Below, one piece after another: positions 9,466 to 19,816 of a stretch of DNA of 64,000 nt. Below the pieces are notes generated by a model that worked only from the letters and a program-made list of their open reading frames with translations, was not told the DNA's origin and ran no database searches. Each line of letters opens with the position of its first letter. The first letter of the stretch is position 1. Both the position numbers and the translations under genes were made by a program. The DNA is from Bradyrhizobiaceae bacterium (GTDB lineage: Bacteria; Bacteroidota; Ignavibacteria; Kapaibacteriales; Kapaibacteriaceae), in contig JAGFIZ010000051.1 in NCBI GenBank assembly GCA_024103135.1, positions 28,258 through 92,257 on the forward strand, in the 5' to 3' direction.

Positions 9466-12400
9466 TTGAGCACAACGAATGGCTGATGGCTTACAAACAC
9501 TCCAGCCTCGATCTGCACCACGTAGGCACCAGCACCAAGCTCAGACGTGCTAATGTTAACGGCATACTCGCCACCATTCAATCGAAGAGATCCGTCCAAC
9601 AGCGTGCGAACTACAATGCCGTTGGCATCGATCACACGGAGGACAACGGGCACCGTCTCACGCATACGGAAGGCAATGGTTGCAGCATCTCGTGCTGGAT
9701 TCGGGAATACCTGGATTCGTGGTGCACCTTGACTGCTAAACTGCAGGACGGAGATGTTGCACGATCCTGCGGTGACAAATGGTGCCGATGAATCAACGGG
9801 TACAATGTCCAGGAACTGCAACGAATCCGATAAGTATCCCCTACCACTTGCTGTAATCGTAGTCGTACTGAACTCCGGTACGGTAACGACAAACTGGAAC
9901 CGTGCTAGTTCGCCCCCTGCAACAGAATCCATTGCCGTTCCCACTAACTCAAGCGTTCCATGCTGAATCTCTTGTACGGACATTGCACTGGGCTTTGCCA
10001 GGAACGTCGTGCCAATGTACTTGAGCGAACGTGGGTCGTAGTTCACAGTGTAGGTGGCATTGAGTCCGTTCAACCAATAGGTCGTGCCATTGTACTCGGC
10101 CTTGATGTCGGCATCTATCATCAATGGAATCTCAATCGTGTCGCCTATCGTTCCACCAAGCGTGTCGACAACGAAGTGCGTCAATGCAGGTGCGGTCGCT
10201 ACGTTTAACTCGGGAGCATAGCCGTATCCAGTGACGATGTTCGTATCGCGCGTGTCGCATGGACCAAGACTTAAGCCGATGACCGATGTATCGATGGACC
10301 GTTCACTACGTGGACAGAATCGTAACGTTACGACGGCACTATCTCCGGGTTGGACACTGTCGCCAAATGCCGGCACACTACTTACAACAGAGGTGTACAT
10401 CGGCAGGTCCAGTAGTCCATCAATGGTGTTGGCTACATCACCGATGTTGTGGATGGTTACCGTACGGTCCACACATTCAAGAATCCGTACACTGTCAAAG
10501 GCCGTAGGCTGCTGAATCTGTATCTCGCTCTTGAAGGCAAGCACCGTTCCTTTATCGCCAACGGCAATGAGTTTGTATAAAATCACATCTTCGGTGTCGA
10601 AGTTGATACTGTCAACCGTCAACCGGCTATCAACACGATTGTTGGCAACGGTAACAAAGCGTAGATAGGCAAAGGCATTCAGCGAATCAATACCGCAGAA
10701 GTTCTTCAGCGTAATCGACTGTCCACCATACTGACTCGGTGTTGTAATCACACTTGGGAGATACTGAATTCCACCAGTCTTCGAAATGCACGTATTGCTA
10801 AGCAGTGGAGAGATCACATCGAGCAGTCGGAGTTGCGTACTGTCGAAATCAACGCGCATCATCACGTCGACAACCGATGCATCAATCACAATCGAGGAAT
10901 GGATCGGCACAACCAACGTATCACAACTAACCATGCCAAACGTGTCAGGCAGCATTCTGGAAGGTTCAAATGAGAACGTTACACCACGCGGTTGCGCGAA
11001 GCCTTCGCCCTTAACCAGCACCGTTGTATCAGCCCCCTTACAGGGTTTGCTGTAATGAATCACCATTCGTGCTTCATAGATGCGAGGGGCACGTGGTCGC
11101 TGGCGGACTTCGATGCTGAACGTCGAACCAGGCCCAATCGTCACAGGGAATGCTGCAGGTTGTGTAACAACAAACACCCTGTCGTCTGGCAGGAACGTTA
11201 CGGAATCAACCTGAACAGTATCCTGCGACGGGTTTACATCAAAGCTTGGAATCGTAACCTGCACCGTTCGTGCAACATTGCTCAACGTATCGATCACGCC
11301 GCTTGGGAACTGTATGCTCAAGGGGTAAGGGGCGAAGGTTAACGCCCTCTTGCCAATAAGGAACGTCTCTAGTTCCTTTGCCCAACGTGATCCATGTGCC
11401 TTGACGTGTAAGGCCGCTTGCACTTCTATGCTTGTGGAGTCGGCAGGAACGTTCGGACAGAACTCCAGCACCACCGTGTCGCGCATGCCGGGCGGTATCG
11501 TGTATGGCACAACACCGGTTGGTGAATACTTGGACGTCCACGTAAAGAACTGAGGTCTACCACCGGGAACCCCCGCCGTGTCGGTCCATATCGAGTCCAC
11601 CGTCATATCAAACACTTGCGAGGCATTGAGCAACTCAATAAGCCGACGTGAACACTCGCATGGCCGCACATAGCCAAAGTTCACCAAGCTCAATGCACTC
11701 TCCAACTCGATGATGATACCGCGTCCGTTGAGATCACCTTCGCCCTTGACGGTACATGGTGAGCTGCTGTAGGCCGTGAGTTTTGCATTGTACGTTGCAT
11801 CAGCTTGTGGCCGGAACTCAACGACTACGGCCAGTGAGTCACGTGGCTGAAGTGTAAGCGGTAGTGGTCGTGAGGTACTGACGATCGCAAAGCCAGGGCC
11901 AATCGTGAGACTGTCAAGGACGACTGGCAACGACGAGGTATTCTCGACAACCAAGGTTGCTTGACGGATGTCACCGGCTTCGACCGTACCGAACGCTGTG
12001 TACTGGGTGACGAAGATCTTTGGAGCCGCTGACGTGCCAATCATCTGCAGTGTCCATTCTTCTGAGTCAGCATCTCGATATCGGATGTAGGCACGATCGG
12101 CCCTGTCCTTTGTCACGTCTGCCGGTGTGTACTCAACCACCACGCAAAGCGAATCCCCCGCTGCTAGTGTTTGATTGGGAGGCAAGGATGGTGGATCGAC
12201 CAACCGATACTTGCCGGTTGGATTATCGAACTGCAGATTGGATAGTTGCTGGGTCGACCCTGAGATGTTCACGATGCACACGGTATCCAGCCCACTTGCA
12301 CATGCAATGACATTCTCCGTTTCCATCACCAGCGGTGAGAATCTAAAGCGTTGAAGGATGCCCTTGCCGGTAAGGGTAACACAGTCCACCGTATAACATC

Positions 12401-14492
12401 GGGTTTCGAAGAGACACAGTCTGTCTACATATCGGATGCTATCCGTTGGTCGGAACGTAACGGGGATGGTTGCCGTACCATTCGGCGGAACACGTCTGCC
12501 CGTACCACTGAGCAGGACGAAGCCATCGCCACGCTCAACATAGAGGGCTACGTTCAACTCATCGTCGGGCGAGAGATTGCGGATTACGGCATTGATCGTG
12601 CGGCTCTGGCCGACAATGACATTGCCAAAGTCAATCGTGTCGACTTCGAATTGAATGCGATTGTCAAGCCCCCTTCCAGTAAGCTTGATTGTCCGCTCGA
12701 TTGTACAACCTCCAAGCTTTGTGCGAATGATGATGCTATCTGACTTCTGACCAGGTGATCGTGGTCTGAACCTGATGGCAATGGGGTCGTATCCAGTCTT
12801 TGGCTGCACAAGGAATGGAAGTTTGATCTTGTAGTGCGTCCAATCCGGAGGAACAATGATGGTGTCGATGGTCAGCGGTGTAAGCGTGAGGTTCGACCAG
12901 ACGTAGTATGCTGGTGAGGAAAGTTGTCCTGGACACGTTGGTGAGAAATTCAACTTGTCAATACGACGTGTACCGCCTGGATCACGAATGGAGATTACTT
13001 CTTGTGTTCTGCCAATCATTACAAGCTCGGCGGGACGACTCTGACAACGGTCATTGCTGACGAGTCGGATGGTATCGATGTAGTCGTTCGTCGTATCACG
13101 GACAAAACACCGAACGGTAAGTGTGGTACACTGCCCGGGTGGGATTACCAATGGAAACGTAACGCCAACAACGCGATAGCCCTGTGGCTCGCGCGCATTC
13201 ATGCTGGAGATCGTAATTGGTCGTGGCTGTCCAAGCTTGTCGGAAGTGTTGCAAATCGTAATTGTCGAGTCGATCGACGAGTATTCCTTGCATCCCACGA
13301 GCAAGGTGTCGAACGTTATCGAACTCCGACTATAGCTAAGCTCGGTCAGACGATTGAGCTTCATGACGATGAATCGCGTACGACCGCAGCGATCGGTGTT
13401 GCTCACCTGCAGGGTGTCGAGCATCGGACCGACGTTGGTTCCCCTAAATGTCACGGTAACGGTCTGTGGTACACCCTGCGTCAGAGTAATACGAGTTGGC
13501 GACACGCTAAACGATCCACTCTCGGGTCCGCGCATTCGCAGCGATACCTCGCTACCGCACACCGACGTGTCGACGATCTGGAACGTCCACGTCTTCACAC
13601 TATCACAGAGTATGTCCTCCGTAATCTGATTCGGTGCCACCTGAAACGTAAGCGGAACCACACGATCGTTGTTCTGATTGCTTGCCTGTGCTCGCAATGC
13701 TCCCCAGTGATTGTGACCCGTAGCATCGCAAATGTCGTTGAGATTGTTCACCAACTCGTTGCAGCGGTGATAGCTTTCCAGACCAGCTTCGTTGCCGTTG
13801 AGTGATTTGTCCTTCCCACAGAGGATTTCCTGCGCAGTACGGACGCGACTCCAGATGCGCATCTCGTCCATGAATCCAAGCATGGTCCGATAGAGTGCCT
13901 GATTATCAGCCATGGCATTGCATCGTGCATACTGCGTGAGCAAGCCAGGGTTCTCAAGGGGCTTCAAATACGTTGTTGGATACGATGGATTCGAAACCGG
14001 TCCGGCAACCAGTGCACCGTTGATATAGACGGAAACGCTGGCCGTTGCACCATCAAACACGCCGGCAACGTGGACCCAGGTGTCGTAGTGACCAGAGAAG
14101 TCAGCGCGAGCAACGGTATTATCGGCAGCACCTAGTGATGTTGCTTCCGGACTCACCTCGAAACAGAGTTGATCGGTTTCGCTGATGTACATCACCCATA
14201 CGTCGTTGTAATCAACGTTGGGTCCCCACAGTCCGCCCAGCGGCACTCTATACCCTGCCTGCCTCTCTACCTTTACCCACATCTCCACCGTGATGGCCTG
14301 CTGCCTTGGTTTGCTTACTTCGCCTGCCAGTTCGATGTACTGCGCATTGCGTCCTACCGAGTTGGTAAAACGGATTGCACGTTGTGTACAGGCTTTGCGG
14401 TTGTCGCATGCAGCCGGGTACTGCGCTTGCGCATGCATGACGCAGAAGAACAGCACGGCCAGCCATGCTAGAACGCGAGGTCGAGCGTCCAT
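9462..14492 (-). CDS. Giant secreted repeat protein: LamG-like domain, choice-of-anchor-D repeats, T9SS sorting domain
   Basis: The ATG at 14492 (GGAG four bases upstream) gives 1676 residues and a good signal peptide (MDARPRVLAWLAVLFF ... AQAQ). A LamG/concanavalin-like domain spans about 35-240 (VEMWVKVERQ, WVHVAGVFDG, GFMDEMRIWSRVRTAQEI). About ten beta-sandwich repeats of the ASPM/SPD-2/Hydin (choice-of-anchor-D) kind follow, each with an FGxV start, an IPPG linker and a VxFRP end. Two cohesin-like segments precede a roughly 85-residue type A T9SS C-terminal sorting domain (IQVFPNPARDAATIAF to FVVLK). It is predicted to be exported and anchored on the cell surface. Function unknown; adhesion or matrix structure is plausible. 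Confidence 0.85.
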   Translation of the reverse strand: MDARPRVLAWLAVLFFCVMHAQAQYPAACDNRKACTQRAIRFTNSVGRNAQYIELAGEVSKPRQQAITVEMWVKVERQAGYRVPLGGLWGPNVDYNDVWVMYISETDQLCFEVSPEATSLGAADNTVARADFSGHYDTWVHVAGVFDGATASVSVYINGALVAGPVSNPSYPTTYLKPLENPGLLTQYARCNAMADNQALYRTMLGFMDEMRIWSRVRTAQEILCGKDKSLNGNEAGLESYHRCNELVNNLNDICDATGHNHWGALRAQASNQNNDRVVPLTFQVAPNQITEDILCDSVKTWTFQIVDTSVCGSEVSLRMRGPESGSFSVSPTRITLTQGVPQTVTVTFRGTNVGPMLDTLQVSNTDRCGRTRFIVMKLNRLTELSYSRSSITFDTLLVGCKEYSSIDSTITICNTSDKLGQPRPITISSMNAREPQGYRVVGVTFPLVIPPGQCTTLTVRCFVRDTTNDYIDTIRLVSNDRCQSRPAELVMIGRTQEVISIRDPGGTRRIDKLNFSPTCPGQLSSPAYYVWSNLTLTPLTIDTIIVPPDWTHYKIKLPFLVQPKTGYDPIAIRFRPRSPGQKSDSIIIRTKLGGCTIERTIKLTGRGLDNRIQFEVDTIDFGNVIVGQSRTINAVIRNLSPDDELNVALYVERGDGFVLLSGTGRRVPPNGTATIPVTFRPTDSIRYVDRLCLFETRCYTVDCVTLTGKGILQRFRFSPLVMETENVIACASGLDTVCIVNISGSTQQLSNLQFDNPTGKYRLVDPPSLPPNQTLAAGDSLCVVVEYTPADVTKDRADRAYIRYRDADSEEWTLQMIGTSAAPKIFVTQYTAFGTVEAGDIRQATLVVENTSSLPVVLDSLTIGPGFAIVSTSRPLPLTLQPRDSLAVVVEFRPQADATYNAKLTAYSSSPCTVKGEGDLNGRGIIIELESALSLVNFGYVRPCECSRRLIELLNASQVFDMTVDSIWTDTAGVPGGRPQFFTWTSKYSPTGVVPYTIPPGMRDTVVLEFCPNVPADSTSIEVQAALHVKAHGSRWAKELETFLIGKRALTFAPYPLSIQFPSGVIDTLSNVARTVQVTIPSFDVNPSQDTVQVDSVTFLPDDRVFVVTQPAAFPVTIGPGSTFSIEVRQRPRAPRIYEARMVIHYSKPCKGADTTVLVKGEGFAQPRGVTFSFEPSRMLPDTFGMVSCDTLVVPIHSSIVIDASVVDVMMRVDFDSTQLRLLDVISPLLSNTCISKTGGIQYLPSVITTPSQYGGQSITLKNFCGIDSLNAFAYLRFVTVANNRVDSRLTVDSINFDTEDVILYKLIAVGDKGTVLAFKSEIQIQQPTAFDSVRILECVDRTVTIHNIGDVANTIDGLLDLPMYTSVVSSVPAFGDSVQPGDSAVVTLRFCPRSERSIDTSVIGLSLGPCDTRDTNIVTGYGYAPELNVATAPALTHFVVDTLGGTIGDTIEIPLMIDADIKAEYNGTTYWLNGLNATYTVNYDPRSLKYIGTTFLAKPSAMSVQEIQHGTLELVGTAMDSVAGGELARFQFVVTVPEFSTTTITASGRGYLSDSLQFLDIVPVDSSAPFVTAGSCNISVLQFSSQGAPRIQVFPNPARDAATIAFRMRETVPVVLRVIDANGIVVRTLLDGSLRLNGGEYAVNISTSELGAGAYVVQIEAGVFVSHQPFVVLK

Positions 14493-14632
14493 AAAGCTCC
14501 AATTCTCTAGAGTATGCCGACAGAAACCACGCAAGGTCATACGGGTTACAAGTCGATCACAAAATACGAACGACAGCTCTCTACTGCATGTTCCGATCTC
14601 GTGTTAGTTTGCATCAAACATCCGGAGGTGAT

Positions 14633-16717
14633 ATGAAGGTCATGCTACACGTTGGTGCACTGGTTCTATGTCTGCTCTTTCTCCAGCCCACGACGTCCAC
14701 GGCACAGTCGCCAAAAGACTTTGCCGTTCGCGTTACGGCGCAAGTGACGGAAAGTCCAGCCCCTTCCATCACCCTAAAGTGGGATACTCATCCTGATCAG
14801 AAAACCATCATCATTCAGCGGAAGCTCGTCAACGCAACAAGCTTCGGGACTGATTTCGTAGCATCGTTGGACAGCGTCGCCACCGTGTGGACCGATACGG
14901 CTGTCGACGTTGGAGTGTCGTATGAGTATCGCATCATTCGCGATTGCATCCGTTTCTTGAAACCAGACTCGGCAATTCGCTGGTGGGGCTTTGGCTATAT
15001 CAACTCTGGAATTCGCGTCGTTCCTGAACTTCGAAACCGCGTACTCGTACTCGTGGATTCTACGATGGAAGGTGCACTCTCGGCTGAGTTGACGCAGTAT
15101 CAGGCCGACCTCGAAGCGGAGGGGTGGACGTCGACCATACGCTATGTTCCACGCGCAGAGGACTTCGATCCCGTAGCTGTCGGAAACGTCCGCCAGCTCA
15201 TCAAGGACGAACTCGTTGCCGGCAAACGGGACGTCCAAGCCATCTTCCTTGTAGGCAGAGTTCCGATTCCATACAGTGGTGTGATTGCTCCCGACGGTCA
15301 CCAGGATCACGTAGGTGCATGGCCTGCCGATGGTGTGTATGGCGATGACGGCGGATTCTACACGGACGGAACAGCCAACTATCCGAACAACAGCAGAACT
15401 GCGCAGAACAATGTTCCTGGTGACGGGAAGTTCGACCAAAGCACGTTCTCTTCGCAACTGGAAATTCCAGTCGGTCGCGTAGACTTCTTCAATCTGCCAG
15501 AGTTTCAGCAATCGGAAATCGAACTCCTCAAGGCTTACTTCAACAAGGCCCATCGATTCCGCACGGCACAATATCCTGTGATCCATAGTGCATATATCGA
15601 CGATAACTTCGGCAGCTACGGCGAAGGTTTTGCAACAACGGCGTGGCGAACGTTTCAGTTGTGGGGATCGGATACATCAGTGCATGCAGCAGATTGGTTC
15701 GAGTCGCTTGCTGGACCAAACGTCTACCTCTGGGCATACGGATGCGGCGGTGGAACAGATATCAGTTGTGGTGGCGTGTGTACGACGAAGGACCTCGCCA
15801 TAAAGCCCGTGAATGCTGTTCACACGCAACTATTCGGTAGCTACTTTGGCGATTGGAACACCAAGAACAACCTCCTTCGGTCGGCAATTGCAACCTCGCC
15901 TACAGCCATCACCTGTGCATGGGTCGGACGTCCTGCCTGGTATCTACAACGCATGGCACTTGGTGGCACCATTGGCGGTAGTCTCTTGCTCAGCCAGAAC
16001 AACATGTCGAACGTTGGTGGACAAATGGGGGCTTTCATCCCGAACGTCATCTACTCGGGAACGGCAGCAGGCATTGCATCAGTTGGTGAACGAGGCATTC
16101 ACATTGCACTCATGGGCGACCCAACGCTGCGTGCAATCATGCAGCCAGTCCCAGCAATGTTGTCAGCTCAAGCCACGATGCTCGAACAGAATCACATTCA
16201 GGTTTCCTGGAATGCTGTGCAGGGGGCTGATGGTTACGTGATAGCCCGGTCAACAGATGGAAAGAAGTTCAAACTTCTTACGTCCATACCTGTAGATGCA
16301 TCGCCGTATATCGACTCGTTGATGCACGACGGCGAGGTTACCTATCGCGTCTATGCATGTGCCTTGCGGACAACGCATGCAGGAACGTACTACGACTTTG
16401 GCAAGCCGGCACAGACGTCGTTACAAGTAATGGATGTTGCCGAAACACCAACGCTTGCAGCAACTGTTCGCATTACACCACAACCAGCAATGGTATCGGC
16501 AAGTGCAATCATTACCGTGCCTCATGAAACAGCAATGCTTGGACTCACCCTGGTAGATCTGTCGGGAGCAACCGTATGGTCAGCCCACCGCAGCAACGTC
16601 GCTGCTGGCAGTCTGCAGATTGAACTTCCTGCACAAGGCCTCCCCTCCGGCCGGTATGCACTCAAGATCGAAACACTGCAAGGTGTAACTACCGTGTCCT
16701 ACCTTGTTGTGCATTGA
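14633..16717 (+). CDS. Secreted C25-peptidase-like (gingipain fold) protein with Fn3 and C-terminal sorting-like domain
   Basis: The start at 14633 is fixed by a perfect GGAGGTGAT ribosome-binding site; an earlier in-frame ATG at 14588 lacks one. The 694-residue product has a signal peptide (MKVMLHVGALVLCLLF ... STAQ), a beta-sandwich, and a large domain with VLVLVD, IFLVGRVPIPYSG and HVGAWPADGVYGD, which resemble the gingipain-type C25 core. A fibronectin III-like module (HIQVSWNAVQGADGYVIARS) and a final beta domain like a T9SS signal (ITPQPAMVSASAI ... SYLVVH) follow. The usual GHG catalytic His motif is replaced by YGCGGGTD, so protease activity is doubtful. Divergent from the giant secreted gene; possibly both are exported by T9SS. 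Confidence 0.6.
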   Translation: MKVMLHVGALVLCLLFLQPTTSTAQSPKDFAVRVTAQVTESPAPSITLKWDTHPDQKTIIIQRKLVNATSFGTDFVASLDSVATVWTDTAVDVGVSYEYRIIRDCIRFLKPDSAIRWWGFGYINSGIRVVPELRNRVLVLVDSTMEGALSAELTQYQADLEAEGWTSTIRYVPRAEDFDPVAVGNVRQLIKDELVAGKRDVQAIFLVGRVPIPYSGVIAPDGHQDHVGAWPADGVYGDDGGFYTDGTANYPNNSRTAQNNVPGDGKFDQSTFSSQLEIPVGRVDFFNLPEFQQSEIELLKAYFNKAHRFRTAQYPVIHSAYIDDNFGSYGEGFATTAWRTFQLWGSDTSVHAADWFESLAGPNVYLWAYGCGGGTDISCGGVCTTKDLAIKPVNAVHTQLFGSYFGDWNTKNNLLRSAIATSPTAITCAWVGRPAWYLQRMALGGTIGGSLLLSQNNMSNVGGQMGAFIPNVIYSGTAAGIASVGERGIHIALMGDPTLRAIMQPVPAMLSAQATMLEQNHIQVSWNAVQGADGYVIARSTDGKKFKLLTSIPVDASPYIDSLMHDGEVTYRVYACALRTTHAGTYYDFGKPAQTSLQVMDVAETPTLAATVRITPQPAMVSASAIITVPHETAMLGLTLVDLSGATVWSAHRSNVAAGSLQIELPAQGLPSGRYALKIETLQGVTTVSYLVVH

Positions 16718-18101
16718 CGTAACGCCAGATGGCGTACACAGGTATGCCACAGGCAACGATGATCAAGCCAGGCCAGGTATAATCTGGCTTGGCATAGAGT
16801 AGAACACCACAGATGCCCGATGCAATGATCACATAGGCACCGGGAACAAACGGATATCCAAAGGCCTTGATTGGTCGTACGGCATCTGGCTGCGTCTTTC
16901 GCAGCTTGAAGATGCCAAGGATCGACATCACATAGAAAATCAAAACGGCAAAGACAACGTAGTCGAGCAACTGACCGTACGAGCCACTCAGGCAGAGCAG
17001 ACTAGCCCAGATTGCCTGGATCCAGAGTCCCGTACTAGGAACGCCATGTTGGTTAAGTGATGCTGCTCCCTTAAAGAACAGCTTGTCCGTAGCCATTGCC
17101 CAATAGGCCCGAGCTCCTGCAAGGATAAGACCGTTATTGCAACCAAACGTACTCACCATGATCAGCACGGCCATCACGATGGCACCGGAACTGCCAAGCA
17201 GACCTTCGGCAACGGCCGTACCCACTCTGTCCTTTGCAGCATGCATGATTGTCGCCGACGGACCTGTTGCTGATGCATCGCCGACGGGCAGCACGTTAAG
17301 GTAGGCCACGTTCGTCGTCAGATACAGCACCGTTACCAGGACCACACCATAGACCAGGCCGCGAGGGATGGTACGTTCGGCATTCTTGACTTCTCCAGCA
17401 ATGAAGGTGATGTTGTTCCATGCATCGCTGGAAAAAATCGAACCAACCATCGCTGCGGCAATCATTGGGAGCAGCGTTGTGACCGACATGCTCGGTAGCG
17501 GCATCGAGAAATTGTCCGTTAGCATGGTGCCCATGACAAGTCCACCTACCGCAAGCAACACCACCGCCAACACCTTCGTTGAGGTAAACACATTCTGCAC
17601 CAGCTTGCCAGTTCGAACACCCTTGGTATTGATAAACGTCAACAACACGATGCTAGCAATCGCCAGGAGCTGAGCGGCACTAATGGTTAGATGTAATCCA
17701 TCGCCCCCTCCCAACTGCAGAACGATAACATCTTCACCAACTTGTGGTATAAGCACAGAGGTGAACTTGGCAAAGGCCATGGCTACGGCTGCGATGGTGC
17801 CGGTCTGGATAACGGTGAAGAGCGTCCAACCATAGAGGAAGCCGGCAAGCGGACCAAACGCTTCGCGCAGGTATACGTACTGTCCGCCTGCATGTGGCAT
17901 CATCCCCGCAAGCTCGCCATACGATGATGCTGCGATAAGGGTTAGCAAGCCCGTGATGGCCCATACGGCCAACAAGAGCACTGGATGACCCACCTGACGG
18001 GCGATGTCGGCACTGACGATGAAGATGCCAGAACCAATCATCGATCCTGCAACGATCATTGTTGCATCAAGTGTACCGAGAGACTTGGTAAAGTTGCTCA
18101 T
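16689..18101 (-). CDS. APC-family amino acid permease
   Basis: The ATG at 18101 gives 470 residues starting MSNFTKSLGTLDATMIVAGS. An upstream in-frame extension would lie inside the neighbouring gene and lacks permease sequence. The protein has about 12 hydrophobic helices and the APC signature in helix 1 (GSMIGSGIFIVSADIAR) and helix 2-3 (SSYGELAGMMPHAGGQYVYL). It resembles the LAT-like exchanger subgroup (YkbA/SteT-type), which moves amino acids across the inner membrane; substrate not determinable. Start and stop of the upstream permease overlap as ATGA, so the pair is coupled. Its 3' end overlaps the convergent C25-like gene by 29 bases. Confidence 0.9.
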   Translation of the reverse strand: MSNFTKSLGTLDATMIVAGSMIGSGIFIVSADIARQVGHPVLLLAVWAITGLLTLIAASSYGELAGMMPHAGGQYVYLREAFGPLAGFLYGWTLFTVIQTGTIAAVAMAFAKFTSVLIPQVGEDVIVLQLGGGDGLHLTISAAQLLAIASIVLLTFINTKGVRTGKLVQNVFTSTKVLAVVLLAVGGLVMGTMLTDNFSMPLPSMSVTTLLPMIAAAMVGSIFSSDAWNNITFIAGEVKNAERTIPRGLVYGVVLVTVLYLTTNVAYLNVLPVGDASATGPSATIMHAAKDRVGTAVAEGLLGSSGAIVMAVLIMVSTFGCNNGLILAGARAYWAMATDKLFFKGAASLNQHGVPSTGLWIQAIWASLLCLSGSYGQLLDYVVFAVLIFYVMSILGIFKLRKTQPDAVRPIKAFGYPFVPGAYVIIASGICGVLLYAKPDYTWPGLIIVACGIPVYAIWRYVNAQQGRTR

Positions 18102-19672
18102 CGAATGAAGTGTGCCCAGGCAACGTAGGCCAGGAAGACAGCCGAGACGATTGCCACGGCAGGACGTACGATGCGCAATGGAGCCCACGTCTTCCCTGCA
18201 TTGACCTTACTATGATTGATGCCATAGAAGAAGTAGATCAAGCCACCGATGCACAGCCATGCAACAAGTCGTTCCCACGTTGCACCCGGAAGCGGGATCA
18301 TCTGTGCCATGCACACGACGATGCCCCCTATCGGCACAAACGGCACCAGAGGTGTTTTGAATGGTCGTTCAATGTTTGGATGCGTCCGCCTTAGAATCAA
18401 GACGGCAGCGCACACCAAGACGAATGCCAGGAGAGTTCCGATCGACACGAGTTCCGAGAGCACGTTGATCGGGAATAGGCCCGCAATCGTCATTGCTACC
18501 ACGCCCGTCAACACCGTCGAAAACACTGGCGTCTTGAACTTCGGATGAACCTTGCTAAAGATTGAAGGAAGCAAGCCATCGCGTGACATGGTGAAGAAGA
18601 TGCGGGGCTGTCCCATGAGCATCACAAGAATCACGGAGCTCAAACCAGCAATGGCGCCAATCTTGATGAACGGCGAAAGCCAACCCAGCGCTGCCGTACC
18701 ATCAGGAAGTCTAGTTGCATCAACTGCTACGGCAATTGGATCTGGTACATTAAGCATGGTGTAGGGTACGATACCCGTGAGTACAATCGTGACAAGGATG
18801 TACAGGACCGTGCAGATCGCCAGCGACGCAAGTATGCCGATGGGCATATCTCGTTTGGGATTCTTTGCTTCCTGTGCAGCGGTCGACACTGCATCAAAGC
18901 CGATGTAGGCAAAGAAGATTACGCCAGCAGCTCGAAAGATTCCGCTCCATCCAAACACACCGAACTCGCCTGTGTTCTCTGGAATGATCGGGATTGCACC
19001 ATTGGGGTTAGCGAACCAGTTCTCCGGGTTCACATACTGGAAGCCGAAGATGATGAACAGGAGAATCACGACCAGCTTCACAAACACGATGATGTTGTTG
19101 AACGAAGCCGACTCCTTGATGCCGCGTACGAGCAGTACGGTAATGATACCAATCACCAGAACTGCCGGCAGGTTGATGATTGACGAGGTCGCGCTAAACC
19201 CCGTTGCAGGATCAAAACTCAACGGCGCCGCTCGTAATGCGTCGGGTATCGTGATGTGTAGATTCTTCTCGAGAAAGCTTACAGCATACCCGCTCCAGGC
19301 AACAGCCACGGTTGAGGATGCAAAGAGATATTCAATGATGAGGTCCCAGCCGATGATCCATGCGAACAGCTCGCCAATGGTAGCATAGGAGTAGGTGTAG
19401 GCACTACCCGCAATCGGCAGCATCGATGCAAACTCGGCATAGCACAAGCCAGCGAACGCACAGGCAATGGCACTGATGATGAAGGAAATCACCAAGGCAG
19501 GTCCGGCATACTGTGCCGCTGCTACACCAGTGATCGAAAAAATTCCTGCACCGATGATGGCGCCAATGCCAAGCGATGTAAGATTCAAAGCACCTAACGT
19601 TCGCTTCAGACCAGATGTCTCACCCGATGCATCGGCCTGCAGGTCTTCAATGCGCTTTCGTGTAAACAGCAT
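18098..19672 (-). CDS. APC-family cationic amino acid transporter-like permease
   Basis: The 524-residue protein starts MLFTRKRIEDLQADASGE and has the APC helix-1 motif GIGAIIGAGIFSITGVAA, followed by CYAEFASMLPIAGSAYTYSY and about 12-14 membrane helices, with a basic N-terminal segment before the first helix. Length and motifs match the CAT (cationic amino acid transporter, YfnA/YhdG) subgroup. It is the first gene of a two-permease operon, its stop overlapping the next start as ATGA. The region between this start and the divergent peroxiredoxin gene (19673-19816) carries the peroxiredoxin promoter. Confidence 0.9.
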   Translation of the reverse strand: MLFTRKRIEDLQADASGETSGLKRTLGALNLTSLGIGAIIGAGIFSITGVAAAQYAGPALVISFIISAIACAFAGLCYAEFASMLPIAGSAYTYSYATIGELFAWIIGWDLIIEYLFASSTVAVAWSGYAVSFLEKNLHITIPDALRAAPLSFDPATGFSATSSIINLPAVLVIGIITVLLVRGIKESASFNNIIVFVKLVVILLFIIFGFQYVNPENWFANPNGAIPIIPENTGEFGVFGWSGIFRAAGVIFFAYIGFDAVSTAAQEAKNPKRDMPIGILASLAICTVLYILVTIVLTGIVPYTMLNVPDPIAVAVDATRLPDGTAALGWLSPFIKIGAIAGLSSVILVMLMGQPRIFFTMSRDGLLPSIFSKVHPKFKTPVFSTVLTGVVAMTIAGLFPINVLSELVSIGTLLAFVLVCAAVLILRRTHPNIERPFKTPLVPFVPIGGIVVCMAQMIPLPGATWERLVAWLCIGGLIYFFYGINHSKVNAGKTWAPLRIVRPAVAIVSAVFLAYVAWAHFIR

Positions 19673-19782
19673 TCGATGTTCCCCAGTTCATGAATACGTG
19701 ATTGCCTTCTCTACCCGTCAAGCAAAGATAATTGCAGGATCATGCGATCCATCGTTGGTGGGACGACCAATTTAGATTCCAG

Positions 19783-19790
19783 TATCTTTG
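19783..19790 (+). promoter_or_regulatory. Predicted -7 promoter element (TATCTTTG) of the peroxiredoxin gene
   Basis: TATCTTTG matches the Bacteroidota sigma-A -7 consensus TAnnTTTG and lies 26 bases before the ATG. A TTG at 19755-19757 could be the -33 element, but its spacing of 25 bases is longer than usual. An AGGAG ribosome-binding site follows at about 19806. Confidence 0.6.
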
Positions 19791-19816
19791 TCCGAATTTT
19801 CATTTAGGAGTTACTG

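Noticed and set aside
13002..13805. Plus-strand open frame of 267 codons inside the giant secreted gene
   Set aside because: It lies opposite a well-supported repeat protein, has no start signal or family resemblance and reads as an antisense shadow.
14774..15586. Minus-strand open frame of 270 codons opposite the C25-like gene
   Set aside because: No recognisable motif and it is antisense to a gene with a perfect ribosome-binding site and signal peptide.
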